A stretch of 64,000 nucleotides of DNA from Lachnospiraceae bacterium (lineage in GTDB: Bacteria > Bacillota > Clostridia > Lachnospirales > Lachnospiraceae), in NCBI GenBank assembly GCA_910575555.1, contig CAJTFX010000011.1, positions 89,886 through 153,885 of the forward strand, given 5' to 3'. Shown one piece after another: positions 45,123-53,449 of this stretch; the stretch's first letter is position 1; each line of letters starts with the position of its first letter. Position numbers and translations under genes: made by a program. The notes under the pieces are model-generated. The model saw only the letters and a program-made list of their open reading frames with translations, did no database searches and was not told the DNA's origin.

Positions 45123-45251
45123 ATGTATATTTTTAGAGCAAGTATTACTACGAAAGATGGTAGAAAGATATATGCGAAAGATTACGGCAAAAAAGCTTTC
45201 CGAATCTGGATTGGTTCCGGTAAAGCTCCTGTAAAACCGATAATAAAATAG
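45123..45251 (+). CDS. Small basic hypothetical protein
   Basis: A 42-aa peptide, MYIFRASITTKDGRKIYAKD then YGKKAFRIWIGSGKAPVKPI. It has a good AAGGAGAGGATCGT RBS and its own terminator. No membrane helix, no recognised domain; strongly basic. Its position beside an integrase end suggests an element-borne gene. Confidence 0.6.
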   Translation: MYIFRASITTKDGRKIYAKDYGKKAFRIWIGSGKAPVKPIIK

Positions 45252-45252
45252 G

Positions 45253-45297
45253 AAATTGCCTGGATATATGCAGTCTATATCTAGGCAATTTTTTTAT
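45253..45297 (+). terminator. Terminator after the 42-aa gene
   Basis: Stem AAATTGCCTGGATATA / TATATCTAGGCAATTT with one G-U pair and a 7-nt loop, followed by a T-tract. Confidence 0.88.
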
Positions 45298-45327
45298 ATT
45301 TTATTGTAAATGGAATGTTCAGGGGAT

Positions 45328-45501
45328 TTATGTCTTTGACTTACGGAACTGGTTGAGCCGTTCAGCAAGCTGCTGATCCTTGTCTGGATACAAGTGGGAA
45401 TAGGTGTCCAGCGTGGTTTTTACAGATTCATGTCCCAGACGGTTTGATATTTCCAACGGGTTGAATCCCATTTCAACCAACATACTGGCATGGGAGTGCC
45501 G
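45328..45501 (-). pseudogene. C-terminal remnant of a tyrosine recombinase (integrase)
   Basis: The minus strand encodes about 57 residues ending in a stop: RHSHASMLVEMGFNPLEISN, RLGHESVKTTLDTYSHLYPD, then a basic tail. These are the conserved Arg-His box, the GHES box and the catalytic Tyr of phage-type integrases. Upstream of plus 45501 the frame is lost and no N-terminal part is found, so the gene was truncated by insertion or deletion. Confidence 0.85.
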
Positions 45502-45654
45502 TTACGGTATAATAACGACAAACGGAAAAAGCCTTTATTTTCAAGGGGTTTGAGCGTTTGCCGTCATTTATTCAATTCCTTTTCCAAGTTGAAACATGGC
45601 GAGAAAAATATCGAAAAAAGGAGGCTGTTTCATTAACGACAAAATTTAATAGTG

Positions 45655-45728
45655 CCAGCGGTCCGGTGTATTGCCTGACCGCTGGTTGCCGTGGGCGTTT
45701 CACTTTTATAGGTGGGCGCCCTTTTTTT
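45655..45728 (+). promoter_or_regulatory. Leader hairpins before the first ICE gene
   Basis: A 9-bp hairpin CCAGCGGTC / GACCGCTGG (45655-45685) is followed by a weaker stem GGGCG / CGCCC (45693-45721) with seven T residues. Together they look like an attenuator. The rest of 45502-45758 has no gene; TAACGACAAA occurs twice in it. Confidence 0.4.
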
Positions 45729-45758
45729 ATACCCATTTTCAAGAGAAAGGAGATTCAC

Positions 45759-46280
45759 ATGGAATTAAACGAAATGGAAAAACGGCTGCTGTTTCAGGTT
45801 GAGGGCGACTATCAATACAAAGTCCTGAACGAGCTCCACATGGCTGCCCGGTACACAAAGGACCCTGAACAGCGGAAGGCAGCGGAAAGTCTGATGGCAA
45901 AGCTGCGCGTCCTGACGGATGACGAGTGCATGGACATCGTGCGGGATATTCAGAAGAATTACCTCCTGCCCTACCCACCCCGGACGATTGGGGAAAAGAT
46001 TGCGGAGGCCAGGCAGCAATCCGGCGCGGAAAAATTGAAAGGGCATGACATCATGGCCCTGGAACGCTTTGCCCCAGAGGTACGGCACATGATCATCTTC
46101 AATGTGCTGTCTTATAATTCTCCTGTCGGCGATAAGGGCGATAAGATGCGCCTGTTCCTTACGGATGCCGGCTATCAGAAATTCTTAGACAGCCAGGAAC
46201 GGGGCGAAGTCAAACTGAAAAACCATGCGAAGGTCTCAGACGGGCATCTCCATTATGACCGCAGGGATCGCGTCTTGTAA
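45759..46280 (+). CDS. ICE-associated protein of unknown function
   Basis: A 173-aa soluble, helix-rich protein beginning MELNEMEKRLLFQVEGDYQY. I do not recognise a named domain. Proteins with this start open the replication/regulation block of many Clostridial integrative elements, and a DUF6017 protein follows 29 bp later. ATG 45759 follows AGAAAGGAGATTCAC; the frame is open further upstream, through the leader hairpins, which is not coding. Confidence 0.7.
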   Translation: MELNEMEKRLLFQVEGDYQYKVLNELHMAARYTKDPEQRKAAESLMAKLRVLTDDECMDIVRDIQKNYLLPYPPRTIGEKIAEARQQSGAEKLKGHDIMALERFAPEVRHMIIFNVLSYNSPVGDKGDKMRLFLTDAGYQKFLDSQERGEVKLKNHAKVSDGHLHYDRRDRVL

Positions 46281-46309
46281 CAGGATAACCGGAGAAAGGA
46301 GGCTTTGAA

Positions 46310-47182
46310 ATGGCTGTATTCCGGGTAGAAAAAACAAAGGACTTCACGATCATGTGCAACCACCACCTGCGCAATACGGAACTGTCCTTAAAGGCAAAGG
46401 GGCTCCTCTCGCTCATGCTGTCGCTGCCGGAAGATTGGGATTATACCACAAAGGGGCTCGCCCATATCTGTAAGGACGGCGTGGATTCGATCACTACCGC
46501 CCTGAAAGAGCTGGAGCGGCACGGGTATCTCACCAGGCAGCGCCTCCGCTATGGGAACGGACAGCTCGGAGACATTGAGTATACGATCCATGAAAAGCCT
46601 GTAAATGCTGAAAAACAGGAGTATTCACCTAAACGGGAAAATCCAAGACAGGTAAATCCAGGACAGGCAAAACCTGAACAGGCCGAACCTGGACAGGGAA
46701 ATCCCGCACAATTAAATACTAATCCACTAAGGACTAAAAAATCAAAAACGGATATATCAAGGACCCATCAATCAATCTATCCGGCAGAGCCGGAGGCGGC
46801 AGGCCGCCCGGATAGGATGGATCGGATAGAGCTGACAGACGCCTACCGCGAGATCATTAAAGAAAATATTGAGTATGACTGTATGGTTTCCCGTTATGGG
46901 AAAGAACGATTAGACGAGACTATGGAGCTTATGCTTGAAGTGGTTTTGTCCAAGCGCCCATATATCCGTATTGCCGGGGATGATTTTCCCAGGGAGGTGG
47001 TAAAGGGCCGTTTCCTGAAGATCAATTCCGGCCACCTGGAGTATGTCTTTGACTGTATTGACAAGAACACCACAAAAGTCGGGAATATCAAGGCATACCT
47101 GCTGGCAGCGCTGTATAATGCCCCGGCAACAATGGACAGTTATTACCGTGCCGAGGTCAATCACGATCTATACGGCTGTTAG
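46310..47182 (+). CDS. Helix-turn-helix DUF6017-type replication/regulatory protein
   Basis: A 290-aa ICE protein. The N-terminal ~90 residues form a winged helix like that of RepA-type initiators (LKAKGLLSLMLSLPEDWDYT and ITTALKELERHGYL), then a low-complexity Pro/Gln/Asn linker built of NPGQAKPEQAEPGQ repeats, then a C-terminal DUF6017-like domain (RMDRIELTDAYREIIKENIE...HLEYVFDCIDKNTTKVGNIK). Likely DNA binding; whether it starts element replication is unproven. GAAAGGAGG precedes the ATG. Confidence 0.78.
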   Translation: MAVFRVEKTKDFTIMCNHHLRNTELSLKAKGLLSLMLSLPEDWDYTTKGLAHICKDGVDSITTALKELERHGYLTRQRLRYGNGQLGDIEYTIHEKPVNAEKQEYSPKRENPRQVNPGQAKPEQAEPGQGNPAQLNTNPLRTKKSKTDISRTHQSIYPAEPEAAGRPDRMDRIELTDAYREIIKENIEYDCMVSRYGKERLDETMELMLEVVLSKRPYIRIAGDDFPREVVKGRFLKINSGHLEYVFDCIDKNTTKVGNIKAYLLAALYNAPATMDSYYRAEVNHDLYGC

Positions 47183-47203
47183 GCGCTTTCGGGCGTCTTT
47201 TTT
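47182..47203 (+). terminator. Small terminator-like hairpin
   Basis: Five-bp stem GGCGC / GCGTC (one G-U), 6-nt loop and six T residues immediately after the DUF6017 gene. Probably only partial termination inside the ICE operon. Confidence 0.45.
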
Positions 47204-47254
47204 CATCACAGAAAGGAGGCGGGGCACGATGAAAAGAAATTCTGTGCCGGCACT

Positions 47255-48238
47255 ATGCCCGGCGTAAGCAAAGAGCAGATTCAGGCGGCGAGGGAGGCGG
47301 ACCTGTTTGCTTACCTGCAGTTCCATGAGCCTGGGGTGCTGAAACGGGACGGGCCCAATTACCGCCACAAGGAACATGACAGCCTGGTTTATGTGACCGG
47401 GAAAAGGTATTGGTACTGGAACAGCCGGGGCCGGAGTATCAACGCCCTGGACTATCTGATCCAGATTCGGGGCTACGGGCTGGTGGATGCGGTCCATATG
47501 CTGGTAGGCGGGGAAATCCGGCAGACGCCGGCCTATCGGAGTACAACAGCAACAGACCGTGTGCATAAGGGACAGGAAAAGAAAACATTTTCCCTCCCCT
47601 GGGCCAGACGGTGCGCCACTTCTGCCGTTTCTTATTTGCAGCGGCGCGGGATCAGCTCTGATGTGATCAGCCGGTGTTTCCGGGAGGGGCTGTTCTATGA
47701 GGCGCGGTATCATGGCGAGCCGGTCTGTGTGTTTGTGGGAAAGGATGAAGCCGGCAAAGCAAAGTTTGCCTGTATGCGGAGCATTGCCGGCAGCCTTAGG
47801 AAAGATGTTTACGGCAGCGACAAGGAATACAGCTTCTGCTATCCACCCCGGAATCCGGGCAGCCGGCATGTTGCAGTGTTTGAGGCGCCCATTGACGCCC
47901 TCTCCCATGCCACACTGCAGGAGTTAGAAGGCTGGAAATGGGACGGCTACCGGCTGTCCCTGGGCGGCACTTCCCATGTGGCGCTGATTGCATTTCTGAA
48001 ACGCCACCCGGAAATCCGGCGCGTCAGCCTCTACATGGACAATGACCTTGGCGGCCTTAAAAATGCCAGGAGGATCAAGGCAATGCTCCATGAAGATCAG
48101 CGGTTCAGACATATCCGGGTGGGAATCAACCCACCCCGCACAGGGAAGGACTACAACGAAATGCTGCTCCATATTGCAGAACAGATGAAAGGCCATCAAC
48201 AACAATGCCGCCAGAAACAGGCGGCTATTTCAATTTGA
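47255..48238 (+). CDS. TOPRIM/DUF3991 primase-like protein
   Basis: A 327-aa ICE protein with an N-terminal DUF3991 region (YVTGKRYWYWNSRGRSINALDYLIQIRG) and a TOPRIM domain: the acidic site is in VFEAPIDALSH and SLYMDNDLGGLKNAR, ending GKDYNEML. This resembles bacterial primases without the polymerase core and is found next to relaxase/coupling genes of Tn1549-like elements. No zinc-finger cysteines are visible. The ATG at 47255 lacks a clear RBS; translation may be coupled to a short frame starting at 47229 that does have one. Confidence 0.78.
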   Translation: MPGVSKEQIQAAREADLFAYLQFHEPGVLKRDGPNYRHKEHDSLVYVTGKRYWYWNSRGRSINALDYLIQIRGYGLVDAVHMLVGGEIRQTPAYRSTTATDRVHKGQEKKTFSLPWARRCATSAVSYLQRRGISSDVISRCFREGLFYEARYHGEPVCVFVGKDEAGKAKFACMRSIAGSLRKDVYGSDKEYSFCYPPRNPGSRHVAVFEAPIDALSHATLQELEGWKWDGYRLSLGGTSHVALIAFLKRHPEIRRVSLYMDNDLGGLKNARRIKAMLHEDQRFRHIRVGINPPRTGKDYNEMLLHIAEQMKGHQQQCRQKQAAISI

Positions 48239-48254
48239 CAGGAGGATTTTAGAA

Positions 48255-48539
48255 ATGATGAACATAGAGAACACAGCTTTACAGATGATTGCCGAAGCTG
48301 CCCGGTGCCCGGATTATGGCCCCGACATGGTTAAGGCCCTGATGAAAAAGCTGGATATGAACGAGAAAGGCTTTGCGCTCCTGATGAACGTCGCCCCTTC
48401 CACGGTCCGGCTCTGGACTAGCGGCGCCGCGCAGCCAAGCGGAACGGCCAGGCGGCTCATGCAGATTTACGAGACCGGGCCGGAGATTGTCGGCAAGATT
48501 GCAGGAGGGCAGCCGCCGGCAGATGGGGGGAATCTTTAA
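48255..48539 (+). CDS. Small helix-turn-helix protein
   Basis: A 94-aa protein whose centre, MNEKGFALLMNVAPSTVRLW followed by TSGAAQPSGTARRLM, is an XRE/HigA-like helix-turn-helix. GACAGGAGG precedes the start. Probably a regulator of the ICE. Its stop directly abuts the start of the next gene. Confidence 0.8.
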   Translation: MMNIENTALQMIAEAARCPDYGPDMVKALMKKLDMNEKGFALLMNVAPSTVRLWTSGAAQPSGTARRLMQIYETGPEIVGKIAGGQPPADGGNL

Positions 48540-49454
48540 ATGGCACAGGTCACAATGAAAGATGATGCGCTTCCACAGATTCACTTAGTCCGCGATACGG
48601 ATTTAGGCGTATTTGCCTATGAGCTCCATATCCTGGCCGGGGATTTCCTGCGGGAAAGTGAATTCAACCTGCACACATTGGCAGCCAACACCGGGCCAGA
48701 TTCTATCGCTGTCATGGGGAAAAAACATATGTGGCTCTCGGATGCGCTGCTTGCCTACTGCCCTTCGGCGGAGCTTTACCGGATGGCTGCCATGACAGAA
48801 TACCCCGCCGCAAGAGCCTTCCTGTTCCACACGGAGCGAAAGGAGGACGGGCGCCCGTATGGGGATGTCCTGATGATGGACCTTGACACGCTGCGGCAGG
48901 ACATAGAAAGAAATACCCTCTACCCTTACGGCGTCAGCATGGAATACCGGGACGGCACGAAGGCGGAGGCAGGCATTGAAAAATGGGAATCAATGGAGCT
49001 GTGCGAAAAGGACGCCCTGAAAACCTGGTGCTACCTCTATGCGCCGGAGCAGGTGACGGAATGGCAGTACCGCTATTCTAACCGGTTCAGCCAATGGAAG
49101 GAGCAGGCCTTTTCCTATATGCCCCAGGATTTGGAGGAACGTCTGAATGTGGAGTATATGGAGGAGGCGCAGAACCCGGACACAGATATGTACCGCATAC
49201 CCCTGGGGACAGCCAAACAGTTGCTTCTTGACGGGGCCCCGGTCTACCGCCTCCTACCAGGAAGATCGGAAAAAGTTGCGCCTGTTGCGGCTGTCCGGGC
49301 GGGCCTCTGGTATGAGAATTACCGGGAGTTTGCCGTTACCCCGGAGGACCTGGGCGCACTTGACCGGCTGGTCCGCAGGGAGACGGACCGGCTCATGGGA
49401 ATACATACGCAACTTAATAAAATACAGGGACGCCGCCCATCCCCGGAGCGGTGA
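48540..49454 (+). CDS. ICE-associated protein of unknown function
   Basis: A 304-aa soluble protein beginning MAQVTMKDDALPQIHLVRDT. No named domain is recognised. The middle has a run of aromatic residues (WQYRYSNRFSQWKEQAF), and the end is a charged helix. It starts one base after the HTH gene stop and is followed by an LPD1 protein, so it is a member of the same operon. Confidence 0.7.
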   Translation: MAQVTMKDDALPQIHLVRDTDLGVFAYELHILAGDFLRESEFNLHTLAANTGPDSIAVMGKKHMWLSDALLAYCPSAELYRMAAMTEYPAARAFLFHTERKEDGRPYGDVLMMDLDTLRQDIERNTLYPYGVSMEYRDGTKAEAGIEKWESMELCEKDALKTWCYLYAPEQVTEWQYRYSNRFSQWKEQAFSYMPQDLEERLNVEYMEEAQNPDTDMYRIPLGTAKQLLLDGAPVYRLLPGRSEKVAPVAAVRAGLWYENYREFAVTPEDLGALDRLVRRETDRLMGIHTQLNKIQGRRPSPER

Positions 49455-49480
49455 TTTTTTATGACTGGAGGTGATACTGG

Positions 49481-51505
49481 TTGGCTGACAACATACAGCA
49501 TGAAGATTTTGGGGAAAAGATCGGCGGCGCAAAAAAAGATTTATGGAAGGACCGGGGGCTCTATGTGAACGACCTGGACGCCATGAATGAGCGTGAAGCC
49601 GAGAAATTCGTAAAAAAAGATAATATCTGGAAGAAACCGGATTATACGGCCATGCTTGATGACGGGATTCCCCTTGGCGTGGTCTATTTTATCAAAAAGG
49701 CGAGGGACGGGCTGAATGCCTCCCCGCAGTATTACCGCAGGGACGACACGCCGGAAAAGCGCCTTGCAAGACAAAAAGAATATATCCAGACGGTACGGGA
49801 GCTGCAAAGCGCGGTCTCGGAGGTGCGCACCGTGGAGGACGCAATGAAGGCCTATGACCGTTTCTTTGTGGAAAACGGATATCTTGAACAGGTGCAGGGC
49901 TGGGGCATCGGCATCCATTACCAGGCGACGGAAAAGGGCCGGGAGAACCCGGCCATTACAAACAAGCTGTCTAATTCCCTAATGGTCCGCTCAGCAGGAT
50001 ATTTTGAGCGGAACTTCACACAGAAAGCGCAGAAGGAACAGTTTGGCGTTTCCAAAGACCAGAAGGTGCCGAAAGGCTATGCGATCCACTTCAACGACGG
50101 GAAGAATACTTATTCCAAAAACAATGACTGGAAACCTGATACCTATTACGTGACGAAGGGCTATTCCATCTTGCAGACAAACTTTGAATCGCGGGAGGCT
50201 GCCCTGAAATGGGTGCAGGAACTTGCAAAAGGCCGCAGCAAAAGCGGAAAAACGCGGTTTGTGCCTCCCCAGCTCTCCCATGTGCGGCGGACCGGGCCGG
50301 ATTACCGCAGCGGTGTGGAGATCACCGGGCAGCACTACCTTGATACTTTCGGATTCCGCGGCGGCGAGTTTGGGAACTGGATGAACCAGAATGACCGGCA
50401 GGCTTCCCTCAACATGGGCTTTGAGGCGCTGAAGGATCTGGCGTCGGCCTTGCAGATCAGTGATAAAGATATTGCCTATCAGGGAACGCTTGCTATCGCT
50501 TTCGGCGCCAGGGGCAGCGGGAACGCGGCGGCCCACTATGAACCGCTTCGCAAGGTTATCAATCTCACGAAGATGCACGGGGCCGGCTCTTTGGCCCATG
50601 AATGGTGGCACGGGTTTGACGATTACCTGGGTACGAAGATGGGCGCAAAGGGGATGCTCTCGGAACAGCCCCGCCTCTATGCGCCGTTCCAGAAGCTGAT
50701 TGATACCATGAAATATAAGCCGGAGACGCCGGAGCAGGCGGCAGCCCGTACCGAAGCGCAGACAGAGCGTACCTGGAAAAATGCGGCAGGCTGGCTGGAT
50801 TCTGCGGTGCTCGGTTCCCTGAAACGGCATGGCAGTGAGGAACAGATGGAAACCTACGCAGTTCTCAGGGAGGCGTTTCTGTCCGGCGAGGCCGGTTCCG
50901 TGGAACAGATCAGCGCTTTCAAGAAGTCTGTCACCGGGCGGGTGATCCCCAAAAGTGAGCGGGAACGGCTGGAAATATTCGAGCACATGCTGTCCGGGAT
51001 GCAGGCACAGGAGGCACCGCAGATCGGGCGGGTGGAAACCGATTTTTACCGGAATTCCGTGCGCATGGGTAAGGAGTGCGAAAAGGACGGCGGCTATTGG
51101 GACAGCAATACGGAAATGACCGCCAGGGCCTTTGCCTGTTATATCAAGGATAAGCTGCCCTGCCAATCGGATTATCTGGCGGGCCATGCGGACTGTGCCG
51201 TTACCTTTGTTTCCGATAAAGACGGAAAAATGGAGGTTCTGAAAGCCTTCCCGGAGGGTGAGGAACGGAAAGCCATCAATGCTGTGTTTGACGAGATCGT
51301 GGCAGACCTGAAACGGGAGCAGATACTTACCCATTCGGATGTGACGCTGCCCCTTCCGGCGCGGCCACTGGCGGAGAGTGAACAGATTTCCATATTTACG
51401 GCGGATCGGCCTTCGGTCATGGCGCAGCTTGCAGCGGCGAAACCGGCAGAAAAAACTCCCCCGGCACAGGCGGCCCCGAAAAAGAGCCATACGCCGGAGA
51501 TTTAA
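49481..51505 (+). CDS. LPD1-domain polyvalent protein with HEWWH metalloprotease-like motif
   Basis: A 674-aa ICE protein. A long N-terminal region (SKSGKTRFVPPQLSHVRRTG, then HYLDTFGFRGGEFGNW) leads to the large polyvalent protein domain LPD1 with LAHEWWHGFDDYLGTKMGAK, an HExxH zinc-binding motif (about residues 380-400), and MTARAFACYIKDKL downstream. Polyvalent proteins are thought to enter the recipient with transferred DNA and protect it. The start is TTG at 49481 with GGAGG 9 bp before it. Confidence 0.8.
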   Translation: MADNIQHEDFGEKIGGAKKDLWKDRGLYVNDLDAMNEREAEKFVKKDNIWKKPDYTAMLDDGIPLGVVYFIKKARDGLNASPQYYRRDDTPEKRLARQKEYIQTVRELQSAVSEVRTVEDAMKAYDRFFVENGYLEQVQGWGIGIHYQATEKGRENPAITNKLSNSLMVRSAGYFERNFTQKAQKEQFGVSKDQKVPKGYAIHFNDGKNTYSKNNDWKPDTYYVTKGYSILQTNFESREAALKWVQELAKGRSKSGKTRFVPPQLSHVRRTGPDYRSGVEITGQHYLDTFGFRGGEFGNWMNQNDRQASLNMGFEALKDLASALQISDKDIAYQGTLAIAFGARGSGNAAAHYEPLRKVINLTKMHGAGSLAHEWWHGFDDYLGTKMGAKGMLSEQPRLYAPFQKLIDTMKYKPETPEQAAARTEAQTERTWKNAAGWLDSAVLGSLKRHGSEEQMETYAVLREAFLSGEAGSVEQISAFKKSVTGRVIPKSERERLEIFEHMLSGMQAQEAPQIGRVETDFYRNSVRMGKECEKDGGYWDSNTEMTARAFACYIKDKLPCQSDYLAGHADCAVTFVSDKDGKMEVLKAFPEGEERKAINAVFDEIVADLKREQILTHSDVTLPLPARPLAESEQISIFTADRPSVMAQLAAAKPAEKTPPAQAAPKKSHTPEI

Positions 51506-51518
51506 GGAGGTGGAAGGA

Positions 51519-52343
51519 TTGGAGGAAAACAAAGATTACCGGGTGCACCGCTCCGGGGACCTGTCGGAAGGTTACAAGCTCCGGGTAGAACATACAGTAT
51601 CATGTGAGAACATGGATATTTCACCGTTGATTGCACAGGGTGCAGAAACGATACAGGCCATGCGCCAGGACAGCATTGAAGGAGAAAAGAAAGCCTATGA
51701 CATCGTGGTGGCGGCAGCAAAGCAATGGGAACAGCAGGCGGCGGTCACGCAGCGGCTTGACCGGGCGCTGGCATACTTACGCACCCCGGAGGTAAAGCAT
51801 ACCGGGAACAGTTGGCAGCCCTTTTCCAGCAACAATGACTGGATGGAGATCAGCAACCGGGTTTATAAGATGTTCTGCCGGATCAGGGAAGATACCAGAT
51901 ATGACAGGGAAATAAAGCAGAGTGTCCCGGTTGCCTGGTATGTGACCTGGGATTTGTATTTGAATTCACCCAGGGAAGGCTACAGCATCCATCTTGCAGG
52001 ACAGGACAAGAAACGCTATACGGACAAGGCCGCCGCCGAGAAGTATCTGGATGGGAGAAAGAAAGCCTATTCCCATCTGTTCGCGGAGATTTCACCGCCC
52101 ATTCCGAAAGAGCATGAAAACTGTTTTACGGTCAATGGCGTGCTTCTCCCCGGATATACAGTGGAGGGCCGGGAACCGGTAAAACCAGACCATGCCGCCG
52201 AAGTTTCGGAGAGCGCCATTCCTGCGTCCGGAAAAGAGGAAAAGCCCTCCGTGCTGGGAAAGCTGTCTGCGTCGAGGGCACAGGAAAAGGCTGCGGCAGA
52301 GGCGAAGGCGCCAACGAAAAGGAAGGAGGATATGCAGATTTGA
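51519..52343 (+). CDS. ICE-associated protein of unknown function
   Basis: A 274-aa soluble protein beginning MEENKDYRVHRSGDLSEGYK. No domain is recognised; the centre contains NDWMEISNRVYKMFCRI and YSIHLAGQDKKRYTDKAAAE, and the C-terminus is a low-complexity Lys/Ala/Glu tail. The TTG at 51519 is preferred because AAGGAGG lies 8 bp before it; the open frame extends into the preceding gene. Overlaps the next gene by 4 bp. Confidence 0.7.
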   Translation: MEENKDYRVHRSGDLSEGYKLRVEHTVSCENMDISPLIAQGAETIQAMRQDSIEGEKKAYDIVVAAAKQWEQQAAVTQRLDRALAYLRTPEVKHTGNSWQPFSSNNDWMEISNRVYKMFCRIREDTRYDREIKQSVPVAWYVTWDLYLNSPREGYSIHLAGQDKKRYTDKAAAEKYLDGRKKAYSHLFAEISPPIPKEHENCFTVNGVLLPGYTVEGREPVKPDHAAEVSESAIPASGKEEKPSVLGKLSASRAQEKAAAEAKAPTKRKEDMQI

Positions 52344-53443
52344 AAGTGTTGATGATAGAGCCGGGGAAAGCGCCTTATGAGGCCGAGCTGGACGGGAGCC
52401 TCAAATCCATGCAGGAGGCAGTCGGGGGAGGCATAGAGGGCTACTACCCTTATGCGGAGCCTGTCGCGATTGTCTGCAATGATGAAGGGAAAATAAACGG
52501 GCTGCCCCTGAACCGGGCAATCTACAACCAGGACGGCGAGATGATCGAGATCATGGCAGGCACCTTTTTCATAGCCGGTCTCGGCGAGGAAAGTTTTGCC
52601 GACCTTCCCGATTATTTCATGGAGCAGTATAAGGAACAGTTCAAATACCCGGAGAAATTTTACCGGCTGGCGGGTGAGATCGTTGCGGTGAAGCAGCCCC
52701 TCCCGCCGGAGGAAAAACAGCAGCCGGCCTCTGCCATGGAGGAACCAGGCGGGGATGACATAAGGCTTGACGAATCCACGGACCTGGCTTTCGACCTGGA
52801 TGAATTTTTCAGGCAGAACAGCGGGGCCTATGCAGGCCTGTACCCGGATTCCCATGCGGAGAAGGAGCGCATGGCGGACGAGCTGCTTTTAGGAGATACC
52901 GGGAAAATCCGCATGAGGCTGGCGGCATTTGAACATGAGGAACACATGGAGGGAGAAACGGCGCCGTTTCTGGAGCGCATTTCTTCCTATGAAAAAGAGC
53001 ATGGGATCAGCGCTTATTCCATTTACCAGCTTGACTTATCGGACAATACAGACAACCTCTGTTTTATGTCCCTGGACTGGCTGGAAAGCAAGGGGCTCTC
53101 CGTGAGCCGGGACAATTACCGGATGGTCTATGCCATGCAGCGGGAACCGGGCGAAACGCTGGAGGATATTTACCGGCGGTTCAATATCGACCACCCGGAA
53201 GATTTTAAGGGCCATTCCCTTTCCGTTTCTGATGTGGTAGTCCTGCATGGGAACGGCACAGACACCGCTTATTACGTGGACAGTATCGGCTTTCAGGAGC
53301 TGCCGGGCTTCTTTGGCGCAGGGGCACCGGAGGCGAAGCGGGATGTTTCCGTGCGGGAACAGCTTGACAATGCAAGAAAACAGGCGGCGCAGGCAGGGCC
53401 GAAAGCGCCGGATAAAAAGCCCAGGGAACCGGAAAGGAGTTGA
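52340..53443 (+). CDS. DUF3846 and YodL-domain protein
   Basis: A 367-aa ICE protein with an N-terminal DUF3846 domain (KVLMIEPGKAPYEAELDGSL to GTFFIAGLGEESFADLPDYF) and a C-terminal YodL domain (GISAYSIYQLDLSDNTDNLC, HSLSVSDVVVLHGNGTDTAYYVDSIGF). Both are standard accessory domains of Clostridial ICE polyvalent proteins, function unknown. The start is TTG 52340 with GGAGG 9 bp upstream; GTG 52346 is an alternative. Confidence 0.82.
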   Translation: MKVLMIEPGKAPYEAELDGSLKSMQEAVGGGIEGYYPYAEPVAIVCNDEGKINGLPLNRAIYNQDGEMIEIMAGTFFIAGLGEESFADLPDYFMEQYKEQFKYPEKFYRLAGEIVAVKQPLPPEEKQQPASAMEEPGGDDIRLDESTDLAFDLDEFFRQNSGAYAGLYPDSHAEKERMADELLLGDTGKIRMRLAAFEHEEHMEGETAPFLERISSYEKEHGISAYSIYQLDLSDNTDNLCFMSLDWLESKGLSVSRDNYRMVYAMQREPGETLEDIYRRFNIDHPEDFKGHSLSVSDVVVLHGNGTDTAYYVDSIGFQELPGFFGAGAPEAKRDVSVREQLDNARKQAAQAGPKAPDKKPREPERS

Positions 53444-53449
53444 TGGCTT

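Noticed and set aside
45123..45251. Second type I toxin
   Set aside because: The peptide has no membrane helix, and the nearby small RNA does not overlap it.
45558..45758. Upstream part of the reading frame before the first ICE gene
   Set aside because: It crosses the leader hairpins and has no RBS; the start at 45759 has a strong one.
49991..51532. 513-codon open frame on the minus strand
   Set aside because: Shadow of the LPD1 gene caused by high GC codon use; no RBS and no recognisable domain.
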